Source of the DNA: Allodiplogaster sudhausi
Lineage: Eukaryota > Nematoda > Chromadorea > Rhabditida > Diplogasteridae
DNA: 64,000 nucleotides
Direction of reading: 5' to 3'
Assembly: GCA_945643635.1 (NCBI GenBank)
Contig: CALZFC010000057.1
Location: 1,767,501 to 1,831,500, forward strand
Below the pieces are notes generated by a model. It was not told the DNA's origin. It saw nothing but the letters and a program-made list of their open reading frames with translations, and made no database searches. Position 1 is the first letter of the stretch, and each line of letters starts with the position of its first letter. Below are positions 58,891 to 64,000 of this stretch, in pieces. The position numbers were made by a program, and so were the translations under genes.

Positions 58891-59290
58891 GAGAGAGAGA
58901 GAGAGAAGGGAGAGTGAGAAGGGAGAGAAGTAGAGATAGAGAGATGGAGAGAGGGAGCGAGAACTGCAGAGAAATTCTCCGCAACGTGAAAGGGAACGAT
59001 CCATGTACATATGCATACGGAAGAGTGAAAGGGAAGGAAGAAAAGTGAAAACATTGAGAGAAAGCGAGCGAGAAAAGACGTGGGGGAAAGTAGACAAAGG
59101 AAAGGAGAAGAGAGGACCGGGTGAGAACTTTAACGAGAGAAGGGAGAGATGAAAGAGAGAGCGAGAGAGAGAGCGCGCGAGAGAGAGGTTCGACTAGAGA
59201 GAGAGAGCGAGAGAGAACGAGAGAGAGAGAAAGAGAAAGAAAGAGAGAGCGAGAGAGATATGGAGATAAAGAAAGAGGGCGAGGGAGAAT
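58810..59290. repeat. GA tracts upstream of the CPG4-like gene
   Basis: Two purine tracts (about 58815-58960 and 59120-59290) flank a short unique stretch. No gene is seen in them. Confidence 0.8.
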
Positions 59291-59329
59291 TGGGTCATCA
59301 CGTACCGCCTGAGGTGCGCTAACATTTAT

Positions 59330-59570
59330 GTTCACCCTGGTCGTATTCCACTTTCCATTCTTCTCCGTCTTCGCTACCTTATTGTATTCCCTGGTGCACA
59401 TCCTACAACTGTGAAAGAGATCCATCAGAGAGAGAGAGAGAGAGAGAGAAAGAGAAAGAGAAAGAGAAAAAGAGGGAGAGGGAGAGAGAGAACGAGAGAG
59501 AGATAGGGAGAGAGAGAACGAGAGAGAGAACGAGAGAGAGAAAGAACGAGAGAGAGAGAGGGAGAGAGAA

Positions 59571-59632
<62 letters not shown>

Positions 59633-59965
59633 GCCGATGTGCTGAAAAGGGAATAGAGATAAGAAGCAGAAGATTACAAGCCAGATAATGTGCTTTCCAG
59701 TTTCGATGGATTTAATTAGCTGATCATGCATGAGCGGCTTTTTTTGATTTGTCCTAATGTGCAAAAAAGACCAATAAACAGAGAATATTCAATGGGTAGA
59801 GATAACATTAAATAACCTTTATAAGATCCTTGAGAAAATAAGAATAATAACATTACAACATAATTGTAAGGTAATAATATTACATACCTACTATATGTCA
59901 ACGCATACGCGAGGACAGGTGCGCTTCGAAGTATTAATGCGCAATGTTTCCTCGTTCGCTTGGTG
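59330..59965 (-). pseudogene. Decayed CPG4-like paralogue, two exons recognisable
   Basis: Minus strand. At 59332-59402 an exon with a TTTCACAG acceptor reads CRMCTREYNKVAKTEKNGKW, aligning with CKRRCHTKYEKTSEKEKKMK of the intact gene. At about 59757-59965, an intron-exon-intron block aligns closely with 56945-57155 ('gagaaaataa', 'gcgaggacaggtgcgcttcga'), but the exon has a deletion and has lost its acceptor. No start, stop or other exons were found. A GA tract of over 200 bp (59428-59630) lies between the two pieces. Confidence 0.65.
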
Positions 59966-60054
59966 TTTGGTTAATTGTCCCTCCATCATTTATACATTTG
60001 GAGTACTACATACATACATATGTATGTATCTCTTCTCGCGCTCGCACTTCCCAC

Positions 60055-60400
60055 GAGCTCTCTCTCTCTCTCTCTCTCTGTCTCTCCCTCTTTCTGTCTC
60101 TCTCTATCTCTCCTTCTCTCTCTCTGTCTCTCTCTCTATCTCTCTCTATCTCTCACTCTCTCTTTCTCTCTCTGTCTCTCTCTCTGTCTCTCTCTCTATC
60201 TCTCTCTATCTCTCACACTCTCTCTCACTCTCTCTCTCTGTCTCTCTCTCTCTATCTCTCTCTATCTCTCTTCCTCTTTCTCTCCCCTTATCCGTCTGTC
60301 TTTCTTTCTCTCGCCTTCTCTCTCTCTCTCTCTCTCTCTCTCGTTCTCTCTCCCTCTCTTTCTCTGTCTGTCTGTCTTTTTGTCTGTCTGTCTGTCTGTC
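60055..60400. repeat. CT tract with TCTG variants
   Basis: A CT-rich block ending in (TCTG)n units at about 60365-60400. It is flanked on the left by a (CATA)n palindrome at 60008-60030. Non-coding. Confidence 0.85.
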
Positions 60401-60581
60401 ATGTCTGTCATGCATACTCGCAATGTATGTACAGACAAACAACTTAAAAAAAACAAAACTAGAGAGATGAGAGAGAGAGAGATGAGAGTGAGACATGAGA
60501 GAGGAATGAAGCAAATCGCTGCGCATATGTCTCATTCCCCCCCCCTCCCTATCACTAGGTTATCCAATGCAGAAAGCTGCA

Positions 60582-60661
60582 TGGGTGGGTTGGTGGCCTG
60601 GTGGTTAACGTGGGAAAATTGCGCGCGGGGGGTGGTGGTTCGGGTCCGGTCGGGAACAAAA

Positions 60662-60698
<37 letters not shown>

Positions 60699-60700
60699 AC
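60582..60700 (+). mobile_element. tRNA-derived SINE-like head, copy 1
   Basis: An A-box-like TGGCCTGGTGG at 60594-60604 and a B-box-like GGTTCGGGTCC at 60637-60647 are spaced as in tRNA genes and are followed by a CT tract. Each box differs from the polymerase III consensus by about one base. No cloverleaf is evident, so this is a SINE or tRNA relic rather than a tRNA gene. Confidence 0.55.
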
Positions 60701-61175
60701 TTCCAGGTACCAGCAACGGCGACGACTCCACCATCATCACTACAGACACAGGTTAACTAAATTATCGCTTTTTGCGATCTTTAATGACATTTTATTCTAT
60801 TTAGATAGACAGAGAGAGAAATAAGAAGAAAAAGATATAAAAAATTGTAGAAACTATGGAATGCCGTATAAAAGTAATTTTAAAGGGTCTTTAAAATGCA
60901 AGTACAGTGGGGAAAAAGGTATTGTTGGGTAGAGAAAAGCTGAGAGAAAAAAGATATATAGAGAGATAGGCAGTTTTATCAAGAGGGAAAGAGAAAAAAA
61001 CCAAACAGAGCTAAAAACAGCAGCTGAATGGGGCGCTTCCGGCCCAACTCGCTCATTTTACAAAATGTACCTCGGACTGTACAGAATGCCCGCGCCGTTT
61101 TCACAAAATATTTTGCAAGTCGCCGTTCTCATAATATAGGTTTATAAGTTAGGTTATCCAATGCAGAAAGCTGCA

Positions 61176-61255
61176 TGGGTGGGTTGGTGGCCTGGTGGTT
61201 AACGTGGGAAAATTGCGCGCGGGGGGTGGTGGTTCGGGTCCGGTCGGGAACAAAA

Positions 61256-61286
<31 letters not shown>

Positions 61287-61290
61287 GTCT
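61176..61290 (+). mobile_element. tRNA-derived SINE-like head, copy 2
   Basis: The same A-box and B-box (61188-61198 and 61231-61241) in the second copy of the tandem duplication. Confidence 0.55.
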
Positions 61291-61774
61291 ACTTCCAGGT
61301 ACCAGCAACGGCGACGACTCCACCATCATCACTACAGACACAGGTTAACTAAATTATCGCTTTTTGCGATCTTTAATGACATTTTATTCTATTTAGATAG
61401 ACAGAGAGAGAAATAAGAAGAAAAAGATATAAAAAATTGTAGAAACTATGGAATGCCGTATAAAAGTAATTTTAAAGGGTCTTTAAAATGCAAGTACAGT
61501 GGGGAAAAAGGTATTGTTGGGTAGAGAAAAGCTGAGAGAAAAAAGATATATAGAGAGATAGGCAGTTTTATCAAGAGGGAAAGAGAAAAAAAACCAAACA
61601 GAGCTAAAAACAGCAGCTGAATGGGGCGCTTCCGGCCCAACTCGCTCATTTTACAAAATGTACCTCGGACTGTACAGAATGCCCGCGCCGTTTTCACAAA
61701 ATATTTTGCAAGTCGCCGTTCTCATAATATATTTGTACCTCATTTTGTTAAATACAACCAAATTATATTCTGTG

Positions 61775-61973
61775 TGCTCTCTCTCTCTCTCACACTCTCG
61801 GCCTCATTGCAACCTCTCTTCAATTCTCTCTCTCTTTCTCCCGTGACAAAGGGAGAAAGAGAGAGTAAACGAGAGAGAATGGGAGGGAGCACGAGAGTGA
61901 GTGAGAAGGAAGAAGAGAGAGAGAGAGATCGAAAGAGGTAGATAGGTGGAGAATGTGAGGGAGTGAGAGAGAA

Positions 61974-62008
<35 letters not shown>

Positions 62009-62810
62009 TCATGGCATACTATTTATATATGTATTTTGTATCTCTAACTGCACACAGAGAAGAAAGTTACCGCGGTGGTAACAATTACGCGGAACAATTT
62101 GTTAACAAATCGCAACGGAGCAATATTGTTTCGCCCCGCGAACTTTTAGTTGTTCCGTTTAAAAGTTACCAGCGCGGTAACAAGTGAAAGGAACAAATTG
62201 CTCCCACCCATGGAACAGAAAAGTTCGCTAGTGCTATCCCCGGCTAGGCACCCCCCCCCCTCATTCAATCGATTGATTTTCTTTCTTTCTTGGCTGCACG
62301 TTCCAATTCAGAACTTCAGGTTGAATGTCAATAAAATGTCGCAAGATTGACGTGTGTTAAATCTTTTTTAATTAAATTTATGTCAGTAACAAGAAAACAC
62401 TGTAAAACAAACAGAAAAACAGCAACAACGATGTCAACATGGAATAAATTTCCGCAACATGCAACGGAAAAATGAACTCGTAAAAGAAGAAAGGCAATTC
62501 GGAGATATAGATTTTCTATAGATTTCTTTCATCTACCAATACTCTACAAAGTTCTTAAAAATATTGTGGCAATAATAGTGAAACAAATAAGAACAATGAA
62601 AGCAATGCTACATACCTACTAGTGCATGGAATTTGATTTCAATGTCAATACAGATGAGGCAAGGAATAAAGAAAGAATGCAACTGGTTGTCATCCAAAGA
62701 AAGTAGCCAATATGAAATCGCCTTTTGGCAAGGAATATACTAGATCGGAAAGGAATTAGAAAAAAAACCTGTACTAATAAGATCTAAACACTAAATTGAT
62801 TATAGGCGAA
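61775..62810. other. Intergenic stretch with CT/GA tracts and short repeats
   Basis: CT then GA tracts occupy 61778-62010. At 62062-62105 and 62158-62205, a segment of about 40 bp is repeated ('aaagttaccgcggtggtaac' and 'aaagttaccagcgcggtaac', each palindromic). The rest is AT-rich with no supported exon. Confidence 0.5.
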
Positions 62811-62813
62811 GCC

Positions 62814-63966
62814 TCAACAAGAACATGGATACGATGGAAGTGAGTTGGCGTTTTCGACGTCGAGATCAGCGTCCGTGATGTTCTGAAGGATCTCCGCCAG
62901 GGCTGCTACACTCGAGCCGAGGGACGTAGTCATACAGGCAACCATTGGAGAGAGGCACCCGTGGTAGTGACGGAGGATGTGCTGAGTTACCTGAAGAGGA
63001 ACTTCTTCTTTGCTTAAATAATAAAAAAAAGTACCACTAATAGAAGAATGCTTCATAAAATAACTTGGGAAGTAAAGCAGTTATTTAACCTTTTAGCTTG
63101 ATATATTTTTTTACGTAAGCTCTTGCAAGTATAACTGAAACCTATTGAAAAAATGGAAAGCAAGCATAGAGATAGCGAGTGGAGAGAAAGAGGAAGCACG
63201 AGAAAGAGAAAGAAAGAGAGAAAGAGAGAATGAAAGGAGGCTAACTGAATGCCTGCAGATGACCGCAGTACGTAGAGTGGATCTTGATTCGTCCAGTCTT
63301 GAGGCGAATACTTCGTTGTACTCGGGAGAGGCTCTTGATGAGAGGCAGGAGAGCACCGAGGTTGAAATTCTGCATTTATTAAAGCAAATATAACAGTACT
63401 AGTTACATATGTAAAATGAAGAAAGTCCTTGAAGAGATCGAAAATATAAAGATATAATGCCTCATTCGTCTGAATAACAATAACATTTCATAAGAATAAA
63501 ATGAAACTTAAAAACGAATGTTTTTAAAGGAGAAACAAGAAATGACCTTGTATATACGGTAGAGGGAGAAGCTTGCGATGTTGTCCTTTTCGCTCTCGTT
63601 GCCTGGCGCAGGAAAGTCGCCGAGCTGGGCAGTAAAGCCATCGGAGGCAGAAAGTAGAGCACACTCGCTCACGTTCACCTGCAGAAGTACATCGTGTCCA
63701 TTGCAATCCTTTCTCTTTGATTGGTTAAGTCAGGCACGTAAAATATTGCCAGAAAACGTAAATTCAGTGACAAAAGCAAGAAGTAAAAGATTTAAGAATT
63801 ATTTAATTAAATTACAAATAATTTGAAGAAAAAGAACTTACAAACCGCCGTACACTCTTCTTCCTCCTCTGCGCGGGTCTCTCCTCTCCATTCGACTCTC
63901 CGCCACTCTCACGGAGATGCCAGCAACGCACGCGACGTGAGCGGTGACGCGTACGACACTTCGCAG
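62814..63966 (-). CDS. Unidentified gene, 3' part, running off the window
   Basis: Four exons on the minus strand: 63842-63966, 63547-63678, 63253-63369 and 62814-62990, giving 182 residues to a TGA stop; the 5' end lies beyond the window. The first exon is basic (SRRVRCWHLRESGGE, RRKKSVRRF). The next reads VNVSECALLSASDGFTAQLG with a possible N-glycosylation site (NES), then NFNLGALLPLIKSLSRVQRS, then a C-terminus HYHGCLSPMVACMTTSLGSS and PSYPCSC. Five or so cysteines suggest an extracellular or lumenal protein. Phase forces the intron after 63253 to use a GC donor (CAG|GCATTC); a nearby GT donor would shift the frame into a shorter open frame. I do not recognise the family. Confidence 0.55.
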
Positions 63967-64000
63967 CTGACAAAAACAGAAGAAACGTAAGGTAAATGGC

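Larger units (their letters stand above)
60557..61731 (+). repeat. Tandem duplication, two copies of about 582 bp
   Basis: Copy 1 (60557-61138) and copy 2 (61151-61731) are almost identical, offset 594 bp, with a 12-bp spacer; differences are mainly in CT repeat length and one A-run. Each begins TAGGTTATCCAATGCAG and ends at 'cgccgttctcataatat'. Each carries a tRNA-like head (listed separately) and no credible protein-coding frame. Near identity implies a recent duplication or an assembly artefact. Confidence 0.93.

Noticed and set aside
60594..60647. tRNA gene
   Set aside because: A and B boxes are present but degenerate, and no acceptor stem or anticodon arm can be drawn with confidence. 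A SINE-type relic is more likely.

Overview
The window looks like nuclear DNA of a nematode. The genes have many small exons, short introns, and 3' splice sites ending in TTTTAG, TTTCAG or TTACAG. Two genes belong to nematode-typical families: a Str-family seven-helix chemoreceptor and a chondroitin-proteoglycan-4 (CPG4)-like secreted cysteine-rich protein. Several start codons sit a few bases after a 3' splice site, which fits a 5'UTR intron or trans-splicing. I cannot name the species. All gene models were spliced by eye from exon phase and splice sites.

Layout. 1 to about 17.2 kb is dominated by (GA)n/(CT)n arrays separated by short unique islands; I could not support any gene there. 17.4-19.3 kb (minus) is a complete five-exon MARCH-type RING-CH ubiquitin ligase. 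20.7-25.5 kb is mostly non-coding, with two copies of a TTAA-flanked inverted-repeat element, CT tracts and CRE-like sites. 25.6 kb (plus) holds a 72-residue single-pass membrane ORF. 26.5-30.0 kb (minus) holds two tandem copies of a six-exon small membrane-protein gene: the upstream copy looks intact and the other has lost three splice sites. 31.3-34.7 kb (minus) is the Str chemoreceptor.

36.5-50.0 kb (plus) is the most unusual part. Two tandem paralogues encode secreted, disordered Pro/Glu/Lys-rich proteins. Every resolved exon is phase 0, and both end in a tetra- or penta-arginine followed by LLFGR. The first has 15 exons (380 residues). In the second, one 72-nt exon plus its roughly 54-nt intron has been amplified into a tandem array of 69 units (plus one decayed unit), about 8.6 kb with a 126-bp period. 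The array shows higher-order blocks, a TA-flanked MITE insertion, and scattered splice-site or nonsense lesions.

50-56 kb holds a small secreted-peptide gene, its decayed tandem copy and a 51-bp-arm hairpin. 56.2-58.6 kb (minus) is the CPG4-like gene, with a decayed relative upstream (59.3-60.0 kb) and a stray exon copy at 39.8 kb. 60.6-61.7 kb is a tandem duplication of a unit carrying a tRNA-like SINE head. 62.8 kb to the window end (minus) is the 3' part of an unidentified cysteine-containing gene.

Two themes recur. Tandem gene pairs often consist of one intact and one decaying copy. Purine/pyrimidine microsatellites fill introns and run up to splice sites. Several introns are best explained by GC-AG splice sites.
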